64,000 bases of DNA, from NCBI RefSeq assembly GCF_000429445.1, contig NZ_AUBW01000004.1:124001-188000 (forward strand). Direction: 5' to 3'. Below are positions 50,700 through 59,086 of this stretch, piece after piece; within the stretch, counting starts at the first letter, position 1, and every line of letters begins with the position of its first letter. Origin of the DNA: Algoriphagus terrigena DSM 22685. GTDB lineage: Bacteria; Bacteroidota; Bacteroidia; Cytophagales; Cyclobacteriaceae. The translations under genes were made by a program, and so were the position numbers. Under the pieces are notes generated by a model. The model ran no database searches, was not told where the DNA came from, and was given only the letters and a program-made list of their open reading frames with translations.

Positions 50700-52214
50700 A
50701 TGCCCCCCTTAGAGAAAATCAACCGAAGAGAGTTCATTAGTTCCGCCGCCACGATTGCAGCTTCCATCTCCATCGTTCCTTCAAACGTCATTGCCGGCAC
50801 CGGCCATATTCCGCCCTCCGATCAACTGACCGTGGCCAACATCGGCTGTGGAACTCAGGGATTGAGAGAGATGGGTGACCTGTTGAAAAACCCAAGGGTC
50901 CGGGTGGTGGCGGTATGTGACTCCAACAAGTTTTCGACAGATTACATCGACTGGTCTCCCAACGGCATCCGGGATGATATCCGGGAGACTTTGGGCGATC
51001 CGACGTGGTGGGAAGGCAAACCCGGAATTCCCGGGGGTCGGGACGTCGGGCAGGAGTATGTCGAGAAGTTTTATGCGAAAAACAAGCCTTCCGGCAAATA
51101 TAGGGGCTGTGCTTCCTACGAGGATTTTCGGGAGCTTTTTGCAAAAGAAAAAGGAATCGATGCGGTCAAGATCATGACTCCGGACCATACACATGCGTCT
51201 ATCGCTTTGGCAGCCATGGATCGGAAAATCCATGTGGTGACGCACAAACCCATCTCCAACCGACTCCTCGAAGGAAGAAAAGTGATCGAGAAAGCCAAAT
51301 CAAGCGGAGTGGTCACGCATCTGCTCGCTTGGTCTGACCGACCTGAGTACCGGCAGATCAAAGCCTGGATGGATGCCGGACTGATCGGAGAGCTGAAGGA
51401 AATCCACAACTGGTCCTATCGCCCGGTCTGGCAGCAGTGGACCAAGAGACCCGAACCGGCCATGCCAGTCCCAGATGGATTTAATTGGGAGCTTTGGCTT
51501 GGTCCCGTGCCTGACATGCCCTATCACAAAAACTACACACACAATGTCTTCCGTGGCTGGTATGAATTCGGCGGCGGGTCGGTGGCAGATATGGGACATT
51601 ACAGTCTTTTCCCGCTGTTTGAAACGCTGGGAATCGACAAAAGCCCGACGTCGGCAAAAGCCTTTGGCACCACCACCCGCGAGGAGGTCAACCAAGTCTA
51701 TCAGTGGGTCAAAAACGACGTGGCTTTCCCTGCCAGCTGCCTGATCAAATGGAAGTTCCCCGCGCAGACGTCGTTGCCAGCGTTCGATTTGTTTTGGTAC
51801 GACGGCGGGATGAAACCTTTTGCACCCGAAGAATTGGAGATGGATGGCAAAGACACGCCGGAAGAAGGGTTGATGCTCGTGGGAACTAAGGGCAAAATCC
51901 TTGGAGGATTCCGCGGCGAAAATCCGGTCCTACTCCCGGAAAGTACGATGATGGTAGGTCGCGATGCCGAAAAAATCAATTCCAGAGAAGTGGAGCGGGA
52001 TACTGACATGTGGGTGGAAACGATGCTCGAGAACAAACAAACACCAGGCAGCTTCATTCGGGCGCAGTGCATCACCGACACGATCAATCTCGGAGCGATT
52101 GCGCTGAGATCCGGCAAAAAAGTAGAGTTTGACGCGAATCTCCTCAAGATTACCAACGACGAACCCGCGAATCAATTCCTGACCAGAGAGTACAGATCTG
52201 GCTGGGAGATTTGA
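50700..52214 (+). CDS. Tat-exported Gfo/Idh/MocA family oxidoreductase
   Basis: A 504-residue NAD(P)-dependent sugar oxidoreductase. Twin-arginine signal NRREFISSAATIAASIS at residues 8-24. The nucleotide motif appears as NIGCGTQGLREMG (about residues 47-59), the conserved Lys-Pro is in VTHKPISNRLLEGR (about residue 180), and the second domain carries GGGSVADMGHYSLFPLFETL and later AFDLFWYDGGMKPF. Exported members of this family are common in Bacteroidota, where the protein is thought to keep a tightly bound cofactor. It is followed, 168 bases later, by a Tat-exported TIM-barrel isomerase, and both may act on keto-sugars or glycosides. Confidence 0.9.
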   Translation: MPPLEKINRREFISSAATIAASISIVPSNVIAGTGHIPPSDQLTVANIGCGTQGLREMGDLLKNPRVRVVAVCDSNKFSTDYIDWSPNGIRDDIRETLGDPTWWEGKPGIPGGRDVGQEYVEKFYAKNKPSGKYRGCASYEDFRELFAKEKGIDAVKIMTPDHTHASIALAAMDRKIHVVTHKPISNRLLEGRKVIEKAKSSGVVTHLLAWSDRPEYRQIKAWMDAGLIGELKEIHNWSYRPVWQQWTKRPEPAMPVPDGFNWELWLGPVPDMPYHKNYTHNVFRGWYEFGGGSVADMGHYSLFPLFETLGIDKSPTSAKAFGTTTREEVNQVYQWVKNDVAFPASCLIKWKFPAQTSLPAFDLFWYDGGMKPFAPEELEMDGKDTPEEGLMLVGTKGKILGGFRGENPVLLPESTMMVGRDAEKINSREVERDTDMWVETMLENKQTPGSFIRAQCITDTINLGAIALRSGKKVEFDANLLKITNDEPANQFLTREYRSGWEI

Positions 52215-52382
52215 TTTGTTTTCGCAAAAAAACTCGAACGCGGAAGACCGGAGACAAGAACAGCTGTGATCAAGATCTTAAATATCCAAAGCGATTGAAA
52301 ATCAATGTAATTCACATCGAGATTCGCTAAATTATCACTTCACCAAACAACCGATAACTTTTACCACTAACCTCCCTTACCC

Positions 52383-53324
52383 ATGACCGATAGAAGAAAT
52401 TTTCTCAAAACCGCAGGTCTAGCCACGGCCGCCGTAGGCTTAGGCCTTCCCCAGTTTTCCTTTGCTGAAAAGCGAGCCGACTTGTTCAAAGTCTCTCTGG
52501 CAGAGTGGTCGCTGAACAAGATGCTCTTTGCCAAGACAATGGACAATCTTGACTTTGCCATCGAAGCTAAAAAACACAACATCGATGCGGTGGAGTATGT
52601 AAATCAATTTTTCATGGACAAAGCCAAAGACATGGCTTATCTCCAAGAAATGAAAACCCGGGCTGATGGAGAGGGCGTGACCTCGGTATTGATCATGTGT
52701 GATTCGGAGGGAATGCTCGGAGCTGCCACGTCAGATGCGCGAAAGCAAACTGTCGAAAACCACAAGAAATGGGTCGAAGCCGCCAAGTTTCTCGGCTGCC
52801 ATGCCATCCGGGTCAATGCCTACACCGCCGTCCCCTACAGCACCGATCCTGAAAAGGAACAGGAAGCAATCAACGTATGCAGCTCCGGCCTGAGACAGCT
52901 GTGCGAATTTGCGGATGATTTCGGTATCGACGTGATCATCGAGAATCACGGGGGCTTTTCCTCCAACGCAAAATGGCTGGCCAAAATGATCAAGGAAACC
53001 GGGCACAAAAGAGCTGGGAGCTTGCCCGATTTTGGAAACTTCCGGATTCATGCTGACGGAGACAAAATCTCAAGCTACGACTCCTATCGAGGCGTGGATG
53101 AGTTGATGCCTTATGCCAAAGGGGTGAGCTTGAAGCCTACCGTCTGGGATGATCATGGAAAAGAACACCCACTGGACTACGAGCGCATGATGAAGATCGT
53201 CAAAGCGCATGGGTTCCATGGCTATGTCGGCATCGAACATGGAACTCCGGGGCGTGAGTGGGAAAGCATCGAGGAGATCCGGGTCAATCTGGATCAAATC
53301 CGACGGACGCTCGAAAATGCATAA
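52383..53324 (+). CDS. Tat-exported sugar phosphate isomerase/epimerase family protein (TIM barrel)
   Basis: A 313-residue protein of the AP-endonuclease-2/xylose-isomerase-like TIM-barrel superfamily. Twin-arginine signal DRRNFLKTAGLATAAVG at residues 3-19, cleavage expected after LPQFSFA. The metal-binding strands carry NHGGFSSN (about residue 190), LPDFGNFRIHAD (about 218) and GYVGIEHG (near 283). Such exported proteins include keto-sugar epimerases and, in some pathways, 3-keto-glycoside eliminases or hydrolases. It shares direction and export route with the upstream Gfo/Idh/MocA gene. The precise reaction is unknown. Confidence 0.85.
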   Translation: MTDRRNFLKTAGLATAAVGLGLPQFSFAEKRADLFKVSLAEWSLNKMLFAKTMDNLDFAIEAKKHNIDAVEYVNQFFMDKAKDMAYLQEMKTRADGEGVTSVLIMCDSEGMLGAATSDARKQTVENHKKWVEAAKFLGCHAIRVNAYTAVPYSTDPEKEQEAINVCSSGLRQLCEFADDFGIDVIIENHGGFSSNAKWLAKMIKETGHKRAGSLPDFGNFRIHADGDKISSYDSYRGVDELMPYAKGVSLKPTVWDDHGKEHPLDYERMMKIVKAHGFHGYVGIEHGTPGREWESIEEIRVNLDQIRRTLENA

Positions 53325-53366
53325 ACGAGAAAAGGCTGGCCCGATTTGGACCAGCCTTCTCTCGTT
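53324..53366. terminator. Bidirectional terminator between isomerase and DUF4221 genes
   Basis: Arms of 16 bases (53324-53339 and 53351-53366) pair with one mismatch around an 11-base loop. It begins at the isomerase stop codon and touches the stop codon of the convergent lipoprotein gene. Confidence 0.8.
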
Positions 53367-54510
53367 ATTCTTTCAACTGAATTAATTCAAAGGCAAATTG
53401 GTCCTCCTGGTTTGCCGGATTATCAGGGTGGCTGAGAGACAGGTAGAGGCCTTTTTCTCCCACAAAGAAATTGCTCGGCAGATAGGTCCCGCTGTCAAAT
53501 TTCGTTTCTGCCAGGACATTCAGATCTTCGTCCAAGACCATCACCACAAATGGCCCAGGGCTGGCTCGAAGCGCTCTCAACTCTTCATCAGTCTCTGCCA
53601 CGACGGTCGGATAGGCAAAGCGGTAATAAACATTTCGATACGGATCATGAATCAGCGATTCGTATCTCGACTTGGCAAAGAAATACGCACTAAAGCCTCT
53701 TCCATCCACGTCTTTTGGAAAGGTCGGCATGGTTTCGTCCAGGTATTGGCTCTTTGCAGATTTGGGTTGCATGGGCTCATTCTCCGAATTGCTGAAATAA
53801 ACCTGATGATCTCCCATATACGACGCGACGGTCTTTCCATGATTACCTGCGACGCTAAATTCGAACTGCTTTTGACCATTTGACAGATAGTCCTTCGGAA
53901 AACCAAATGGTAATAGTCGCGTGGAGCCATCTTCCAGATTGATTGCGGCCAATAATTTCTTGCCGTCCAGCGCTTCTTGGTTTATACTACTTGGGTTCCC
54001 GTCAAGTCTCACCTTGACGATCAGTTCTTTTCCCCGGACCACGGGAGGAGACACATAGTAGCTATTGTGGACAAAAATCATGGGATAGCCTTCCGGGAGG
54101 GAAAACCGGATCCGGCTTTTTATCGTCCCGGACGTATCGGTCAAGATGATAAAGGGACTCATCTCCGGGAAGATGAAGATGCTGTCTAAGCTCTGTACAT
54201 GAAAGTGCCCCAGCGCCGTGCCTTGATCACCTTCTCGCTCAAATCGGATTTCCTTCACAAGCGTCTGCCCATCGAGGTCATAGATCTGGAGTGAATTGTT
54301 ATTCCGATTGGAGTTAAAGAGCAGAGGCTTTTCACTCTGAAAATATTCCAATCCCATACTGACATTGGAGGTGCTGTCATCAAGCGGAAGTTGGATTTTC
54401 TCCCCAGAGGGAGTTAGCGACCAAGTTACTGGACTTTCGGTTTCTTTTTCCTTGCAGGAAAAAGTCAGCATTAGGACGAAAAAGACTATAAGTAATTTAA
54501 TTTTGGACAT
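53365..54510 (-). CDS. DUF4221 family lipoprotein
   Basis: A 381-residue lipoprotein. I start at ATG 54510; the upstream start at 54588 would add 26 residues ahead of a clear signal and overlap the divergent glyoxalase gene. Lipobox LTFSC places the anchor near residue 19. The mature part forms repeated beta segments (for example NNSLQIYDLDGQTLVKEIRF and SIFIFPEMSPFIILTDTSG), like a six-bladed propeller, and contains YYRFAYPTV and PGPFVVMVLDEDLNVLAET, which are typical of DUF4221 proteins of Bacteroidota. Function is unknown; often several paralogues per genome. Confidence 0.8.
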   Translation of the reverse strand: MSKIKLLIVFFVLMLTFSCKEKETESPVTWSLTPSGEKIQLPLDDSTSNVSMGLEYFQSEKPLLFNSNRNNNSLQIYDLDGQTLVKEIRFEREGDQGTALGHFHVQSLDSIFIFPEMSPFIILTDTSGTIKSRIRFSLPEGYPMIFVHNSYYVSPPVVRGKELIVKVRLDGNPSSINQEALDGKKLLAAINLEDGSTRLLPFGFPKDYLSNGQKQFEFSVAGNHGKTVASYMGDHQVYFSNSENEPMQPKSAKSQYLDETMPTFPKDVDGRGFSAYFFAKSRYESLIHDPYRNVYYRFAYPTVVAETDEELRALRASPGPFVVMVLDEDLNVLAETKFDSGTYLPSNFFVGEKGLYLSLSHPDNPANQEDQFAFELIQLKE

Positions 54511-54576
54511 CGGAAACGGTTTGGTCTTAAAACTATCAGCTAAACCAATAAACACAAAACTCTTTTTAGTTTTTTT

Positions 54577-54966
54577 ATGAAACAACAACTGGGACAGCTC
54601 GCGCTCTTAGTCAAAGACTACGACGAAGCGATCCACTACTACACAGAAGTCCTCGATTTTGAACTTTTGGAAGATACTGTAATGAGCGAAACCAAGCGCT
54701 GGGTACGGATCTCCCCTCCTGGATCTTCCTGCCATTTGCTCTTGGCCAAAGCCGCCAATGAAGCTCAAGAAAAGCAGGTGGGATTCCAAGCCGGAGGCCG
54801 GGTCTTCCTTTTTTTGTACACGGATGATTTCTGGAGAGATTATAAAAAATACACCGAACGAGGCGTGGAGTTTCTACGGGAGCCAAGCAAGGAAGCTTAC
54901 GGGACGGTCTCGGTGTTTAAGGATCTGTATGGTAACTTGTGGGATCTGATCGAGCCGAATAGTTAA
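54577..54966 (+). CDS. VOC/glyoxalase superfamily protein
   Basis: A 129-residue single VOC-domain pair. The two beta-alpha-beta-beta-beta modules are seen in LALLVKDYDEAIHYYTEVL and later VFLFLYTDDFWRDYKKYTERG, ending with FKDLYGNLWDLIEP, the usual C-terminal signature with the metal-ligand position on the last strand. The motif resembles the extradiol-dioxygenase/bleomycin-resistance type proteins of short length, and metal-binding residues are only partly present, so catalytic type cannot be assigned. Cytoplasmic. Divergent from the DUF4221 gene with only 66 bases between starts. Confidence 0.85.
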   Translation: MKQQLGQLALLVKDYDEAIHYYTEVLDFELLEDTVMSETKRWVRISPPGSSCHLLLAKAANEAQEKQVGFQAGGRVFLFLYTDDFWRDYKKYTERGVEFLREPSKEAYGTVSVFKDLYGNLWDLIEPNS

Positions 54967-55029
54967 TAGGCGGTCGCCAGCATGTAGGTTGCTGCCAGAA
55001 TTCTTAACTTCAAATTCATCATTATTCAT

Positions 55030-55272
55030 TTGACATTGGAATCTCAACCCAAAAATCCGCTTCACGGTCTCCGACTGGATACGATCCTAAACCATCTCGT
55101 AGATACGTATGGCTGGAAAGAACTCGGAGAGCGAATCACGATCAAGTGTTTCACCGATAATCCGTCTATCAAGTCCAGTCTGACTTTTTTAAGAAAAACT
55201 CCCTGGGCAAGGGAACGAGTGGAAGGGCTGTATCTGAAGTCGCTGAGGGATCAAAAGAAAAGCAAAGATTAA
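55030..55272 (+). CDS. VF530 family (DUF2132) putative DNA-binding protein
   Basis: An 80-residue protein that is clearly a member of the VF530/DUF2132 family: NPLHGLRLDTILNHLVDTYG, then LGERITIKCFTDNP, SIKSSLTFLRKTPWARERVE and the basic tail DQKKSKD. The structure of a homologue suggested DNA binding; function is not established. No in-frame ATG is present, and the TTG at 55030 is the most suitable start; the family core begins at about residue 9, so no conserved part is lost. It lies 63 bases after the glyoxalase gene. Confidence 0.88.
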   Translation: MTLESQPKNPLHGLRLDTILNHLVDTYGWKELGERITIKCFTDNPSIKSSLTFLRKTPWARERVEGLYLKSLRDQKKSKD

Positions 55273-55352
55273 ACTTCAGCACAAAGACTTGCCCGGTCAA
55301 GCCGTTTAGACATTTCGGAGGAATTGTTTCAGGAAAATCACTAAGCCATTTC

Positions 55353-55862
55353 TTAATCGACCTTAATGAACTCTTTTGACTCGAACTCAATACATTCCAT
55401 ACCCGGCGCAGGCGACCAACAATTCTCCTGAAATTCAAAACTTCTTTGGTCTGAAGAAAAGGTCAGTATCCCCTCGGGAGTTCTAAAAAAATCAACAATC
55501 CCCGGCCTCAAATCTTCCTTCGAACCATAATAAACCCGCTGGGATTCGGAATCAACTCCAAAATAAATCAAGGCATCGGAGTAGTAATACTTGAATGTGT
55601 CCGATTCCAGATTATACCAAGAGCTAGAAATCAACTGATATCCTAAATCTGGGCCTGTTTCTGTCTGCCTTACGGTCTTTGTCAACTCAAAAATGCTGTC
55701 ATTTTTGAACGCATAGGATTCCACGAACCAATAATCGAGAGAATCGACATATACGCGGCTTTCCCACGTCCCCATCAAGGGAAATCTCGGATTTTCTTCC
55801 TCACTGCAACCGACCAGCCCTACGGCAAAAACAAGTACGACTAAATAAAACGCTGATTTCAT
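55353..55862 (-). CDS. Putative lipoprotein of unknown function
   Basis: A 169-residue lipoprotein. I start at ATG 55862; the earlier start at 55901 adds 13 charged residues before the signal. Lipobox FAVGLVGC gives the anchor at residue 19. The mature part is predicted beta-rich (MGTWESRVYVDSLDYW, FKYYYSDALIYFG) with a C-terminal Cys pair (NCWSPAPGMECIEF), and resembles the lipocalin-like lipoproteins seen in Bacteroidota. I cannot assign a family. It faces the VF530 gene convergently and lies 107 bases downstream of psd on the same strand. Confidence 0.72.
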   Translation of the reverse strand: MKSAFYLVVLVFAVGLVGCSEEENPRFPLMGTWESRVYVDSLDYWFVESYAFKNDSIFELTKTVRQTETGPDLGYQLISSSWYNLESDTFKYYYSDALIYFGVDSESQRVYYGSKEDLRPGIVDFFRTPEGILTFSSDQRSFEFQENCWSPAPGMECIEFESKEFIKVD

Positions 55863-55969
55863 AAAAGATCTATTTGGTTGATATCCACCAAGACGTCTCA
55901 AATATTCTGAATGTTACAGATTTTTAAAAATTAAGTTAAAAAATTTCCATTGCCTGTTTTTTACAGTCC

Positions 55970-56632
55970 CTACTTCAATCTCGCGATCGGCGTCTTGGCA
56001 CCTTTGGTCACCTGATCCATCGTACAGAGGATCTCAGCATCCAACGGAAGGTACATATCCACTCTGGAGCCAAACTTGATAAAACCGAATTCTCCGCCCT
56101 GCTCCAATTTTGAGCCCGCTTTCACATACCATTTGATCCTTCGGGCCAAGGCTCCAGCGATCTGGCGTACCATGATTTTGGTTCCTTTTGAGTCGGTGAT
56201 GACCATCGAGGTGCGCTCGTTTTCTGTGCTGGACTTGGGATGCCAAGCCACCAGGTATTTTCCGGGGTGATATTGGAAGTACTCCACCTCGCCTTTCACA
56301 GGTGATCGGTTGACATGGACATTGATCGGAGACATAAAGATAGAGACCTGCTTGCGCTTTTCTTTCAGATATTCGCCTTCAAAAGCTTCCTCGATCACAA
56401 CGACTTTGCCATCCGCTGGCGCGAATACAATCCCATCTTCATTTGGAAGCGAGAACACGGGATTTCTAAAAAACTGTAAAACGATCAGATACAAGACCAC
56501 GCTGACGATTAAGGAGAGATTGATCAGCAATCGCTGCTCGGGGAGGTAGTAATACAGTAAGTAATTGAGCGCGACTAGGATGATCATCATCCAAAACAAC
56601 AGCACTCTCCCCTCTTTGTGAATTGTCATCAT
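55970..56632 (-). CDS. psd: Phosphatidylserine decarboxylase proenzyme (PSD-A type)
   Basis: A 220-residue enzyme that makes phosphatidylethanolamine from phosphatidylserine at the inner membrane. Two membrane helices (about residues 10-30 and 33-55) precede the catalytic domain, which has FAPADGKVVVIEEAF, FMSPINVHVNRSP and the self-cleavage motif FGSR. Cleavage between Gly188 and Ser189 would give the small alpha chain with a pyruvoyl group. Length and the missing LGST motif fit the short, archaeal-type (PSD-A) form found in Bacteroidota. cdsA lies nearby on the same strand, with the glutamate dehydrogenase gene in between. Confidence 0.94.
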   Translation of the reverse strand: MMTIHKEGRVLLFWMMIILVALNYLLYYYLPEQRLLINLSLIVSVVLYLIVLQFFRNPVFSLPNEDGIVFAPADGKVVVIEEAFEGEYLKEKRKQVSIFMSPINVHVNRSPVKGEVEYFQYHPGKYLVAWHPKSSTENERTSMVITDSKGTKIMVRQIAGALARRIKWYVKAGSKLEQGGEFGFIKFGSRVDMYLPLDAEILCTMDQVTKGAKTPIARLK

Positions 56633-56706
56633 GTTTTTGAAATTGAAAAGGCGTGGAAAAACTATTTCCCACGCCCCAAAGGTAAAACTTTTAGCTTAAA
56701 CGAGCC

Positions 56707-57984
56707 TTAGAACCCACCGCGGAAGCTGTAGGTCTTGGCCACTTTGTCGATGGCAACGATATACGCAGCGATTCTCATCGGTACTTCATACTTTACAGCC
56801 GCCGCATATACGGTATCAAAGGCATCTTTCATGATTCGGTCAGAACGACGGTTGACGCGGTCGGCGGTCCACTTGTAGCCGAGCCTGTTTTGCACCCATT
56901 CGAAGTACGAAACGGTCACACCACCCGCGTTGGCCAAGATGTCCGGCACCGCCATGATTCCCTTTTCGTTGAGAATCGCATCTGCCTTGGCCGAAGTCGG
57001 TCCATTGGCTCCCTCCACGATCAGCTTGGCGCGGATCTTATCTGCATTGGCCACGGTGATGACATCTTCCATTGCTGCAGGCACCAATACATCCACTTCC
57101 ATGGTGAGCAGGTCTCCGGGATTTTCCATCCTGTCTCCGCCCGTAAAGCCTTCCAGAGTACCGCTATGGGCCTCTTTATGCTTGATAGCTTCCTGGACAT
57201 TGATCCCGGCAGCATTGTAAAATGCCCCGGTATGATCAGAAATCGCCACGATCTTTAATCCTCTTTCCTCCAGAAGCTGAGCAGCCCAGCTCCCCACATT
57301 TCCAAATCCCTGAACTGCGCAGGTAGCGGAAAACGGGTTGATTTTTAGCTTTTGCATTGCAGCCAAAGCCGAAACCATCACGCCGCGACCCGTTGCTTCG
57401 GTTCGTCCCAGAGATCCGCCCAGCACGAGTGGTTTGCCGGTGACAACCGCCTGAATGGTCATCCCGTGTGCTTTGGAATATTCATCCATCAGCCAGGCCA
57501 TCTCTCTCGGGCCAGTCCCCATGTCAGGAGCTGGAATATCTTTGTCAGGGCCAAACACGTCGATCATCGCCATGGTATAGGCTCTGACCAAGCGCTCGAT
57601 TTCGCCTTTTGACATTTCACGGGGGTTGCAGCGCACGCCGCCTTTTGCACCGCCATAAGGGATATCGACCACGGCACATTTCCAAGTCATCCAGGCAGCG
57701 AGCGCCCGCACTTCGTCCAGATGTACATCCGGAGCGAATCGGATTCCGCCCTTTGCAGGACCAAGAATGTTTGAATGAATGACCCGAATCCCTTCGAAGA
57801 CCTGAATCTTGCCATTGTCCATCGTGATGGGCAGGGAGACGATCACTTGTTTGGCGGGATTCTTCAACACGTTGTAAACTTCATCGGAGAGTCCGAGTTT
57901 CTCCGCAGCGATGTTGAATCTTTCCATCATTGACTCCAGAGGATTCTCTTTATCCTTGATCGGAGCCGGTTCAATGTAAGCCAT
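56707..57984 (-). CDS. Glu/Leu/Phe/Val dehydrogenase (glutamate dehydrogenase)
   Basis: A 425-residue NAD(P)-dependent amino-acid dehydrogenase linking 2-oxoglutarate and glutamate. Catalytic Lys sits in PYGGAKGGVRCNP (about residue 120), with the Asp in PAPDMGTGPREMAW, and the Rossmann motif in CAVQGFGNVGSWAAQLL. The C-terminus YSFRGGF is typical of the bacterial GDH subgroup of around 420 residues. I start at ATG 57984, 13 codons inside the longest frame, because homologues start just before this point (MAYIEPAPI). The gap to the cdsA gene is 72 bases and to psd 74, so all may share transcription. Cofactor preference is not read from sequence. Confidence 0.93.
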   Translation of the reverse strand: MAYIEPAPIKDKENPLESMMERFNIAAEKLGLSDEVYNVLKNPAKQVIVSLPITMDNGKIQVFEGIRVIHSNILGPAKGGIRFAPDVHLDEVRALAAWMTWKCAVVDIPYGGAKGGVRCNPREMSKGEIERLVRAYTMAMIDVFGPDKDIPAPDMGTGPREMAWLMDEYSKAHGMTIQAVVTGKPLVLGGSLGRTEATGRGVMVSALAAMQKLKINPFSATCAVQGFGNVGSWAAQLLEERGLKIVAISDHTGAFYNAAGINVQEAIKHKEAHSGTLEGFTGGDRMENPGDLLTMEVDVLVPAAMEDVITVANADKIRAKLIVEGANGPTSAKADAILNEKGIMAVPDILANAGGVTVSYFEWVQNRLGYKWTADRVNRRSDRIMKDAFDTVYAAAVKYEVPMRIAAYIVAIDKVAKTYSFRGGF

Positions 57985-58056
57985 ATTTGGGTTCTTAAAA
58001 TGTGTTTGCGAAATGCTGTACAAACTTACTTAGATTTTCAAACCGCCCTGCGATTA

Positions 58057-58896
58057 TTAAAATATTTTCAAAAAAGCGGTAATAAATGGGGCCGAAAGTA
58101 ACAATCCGTCAAAACGATCCATAAATCCGCCATGTCCCGGCAATCCGCTCCCGGAATCTTTGATCTCGATCGAGCGCTTGAAAAGCGACTCGATCAGGTC
58201 GCCATAAGTTCCCGCGATGATGATGATCCCGGCGATGACCAGCCACTTCCAGTCTTCAATCACTTGGAAGTACTGGGACAAAATGAATGCCACCGCGATG
58301 GCCGAAAATGCTCCACCCAAAAAGCCTTCCCAGGACTTTTTAGGCGATACCCGTTCAAAAAGTTTCGTCTTGCCAAACTTCGTTCCGGCAAAGTAAGCAC
58401 CAGTGTCACTTGCCCAGAGGATCAGCAGACATCCAATGAGTATTTCATAATGATACACCTTGTCTACTGAAAACACCGCCAGGTTCAGCAGGGAAAAAGG
58501 CAGAGCCACATAAAAAATCCCCAAATAGGTATAGGCAACGCCGGTAAAGGGTTTTCTGTCGGTTTTCTTATACAGCTTGATGAAGAAAGTCAGAGAAACT
58601 ATCGGGAAGATCAAGTAGAGATATTCGTTGGGAAGGCGCTCCTTTTCGATCATGAAAGTCAGCGTAAAGATCATGATCCCCAGAAATGTCCCAAAACTCC
58701 GCAGTGGAAGCATTCCGTCCAGACCGGTGAGTTTGTAGAATTCCATCTGGGAAAAACCCAAGATCGTCGCAAACACCACGAAGTAAGTCCAGTCCGAATA
58801 GATGGACGCTGTGACCACAATCAAGGCCCCGATGACCGCAGTGATCGCCCGCTGGCCCAGATTGCTGTAATTATTAATGTTAAAACTTGATTTCAT
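58057..58896 (-). CDS. cdsA: Phosphatidate cytidylyltransferase
   Basis: A 279-residue integral membrane enzyme that makes CDP-diacylglycerol, the precursor of all bacterial phospholipids. The CDS signature is complete: SLFKRSIEIKDSGSGLPGHG followed by GFMDRFDG (about residues 235-262). Seven or eight hydrophobic segments fill the rest. Its start lies inside the end of the DUF2007 gene (17-base overlap), so translation of the two is coupled. Together with psd downstream it forms a phospholipid-synthesis block; no pssA gene lies between them. Confidence 0.95.
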   Translation of the reverse strand: MKSSFNINNYSNLGQRAITAVIGALIVVTASIYSDWTYFVVFATILGFSQMEFYKLTGLDGMLPLRSFGTFLGIMIFTLTFMIEKERLPNEYLYLIFPIVSLTFFIKLYKKTDRKPFTGVAYTYLGIFYVALPFSLLNLAVFSVDKVYHYEILIGCLLILWASDTGAYFAGTKFGKTKLFERVSPKKSWEGFLGGAFSAIAVAFILSQYFQVIEDWKWLVIAGIIIIAGTYGDLIESLFKRSIEIKDSGSGLPGHGGFMDRFDGLLLSAPFITAFLKIF

Positions 58897-59086
58897 TTTG
58901 AATCAATTGCATTGCTACTAGTCCATCAGCCTGAGCGACCAGCACTTCGTAGCTTCCAAATACGTTGTAGACCGTCTCCTTTTTATTCATCACTACCGCA
59001 GGAATCCCATTTTCTTCCAATACGGCCTTCACGATCTCCGCACGAATCTGGTTTTGATCTTCAAATACCTTGATCCAATTCTGCAT
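58880..59086 (-). CDS. DUF2007 family protein (putative signal-transducing domain)
   Basis: A 68-residue cytoplasmic protein of the DUF2007 type, with the PII-like ferredoxin fold motifs WIKVFEDQNQIRAEIVKAVL and YEVLVAQADGLVAMQLI. I start at ATG 59086; the longer frame would begin 13 residues earlier within the CPBP gene. Its start overlaps the CPBP protease end by 26 bases and its end overlaps cdsA by 17 bases. Such tight packing suggests it helps regulate a neighbour, perhaps CdsA or the protease; this is inference. Confidence 0.85.
   Translation of the reverse strand: MQNWIKVFEDQNQIRAEIVKAVLEENGIPAVVMNKKETVYNVFGSYEVLVAQADGLVAMQLIQNEIKF

Noticed and set aside
39831..54510. A polysaccharide utilisation locus
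   Set aside because: No SusC/SusD pair, no glycoside hydrolase set and no typical regulator; only scattered sulfatases and accessory hydrolases.
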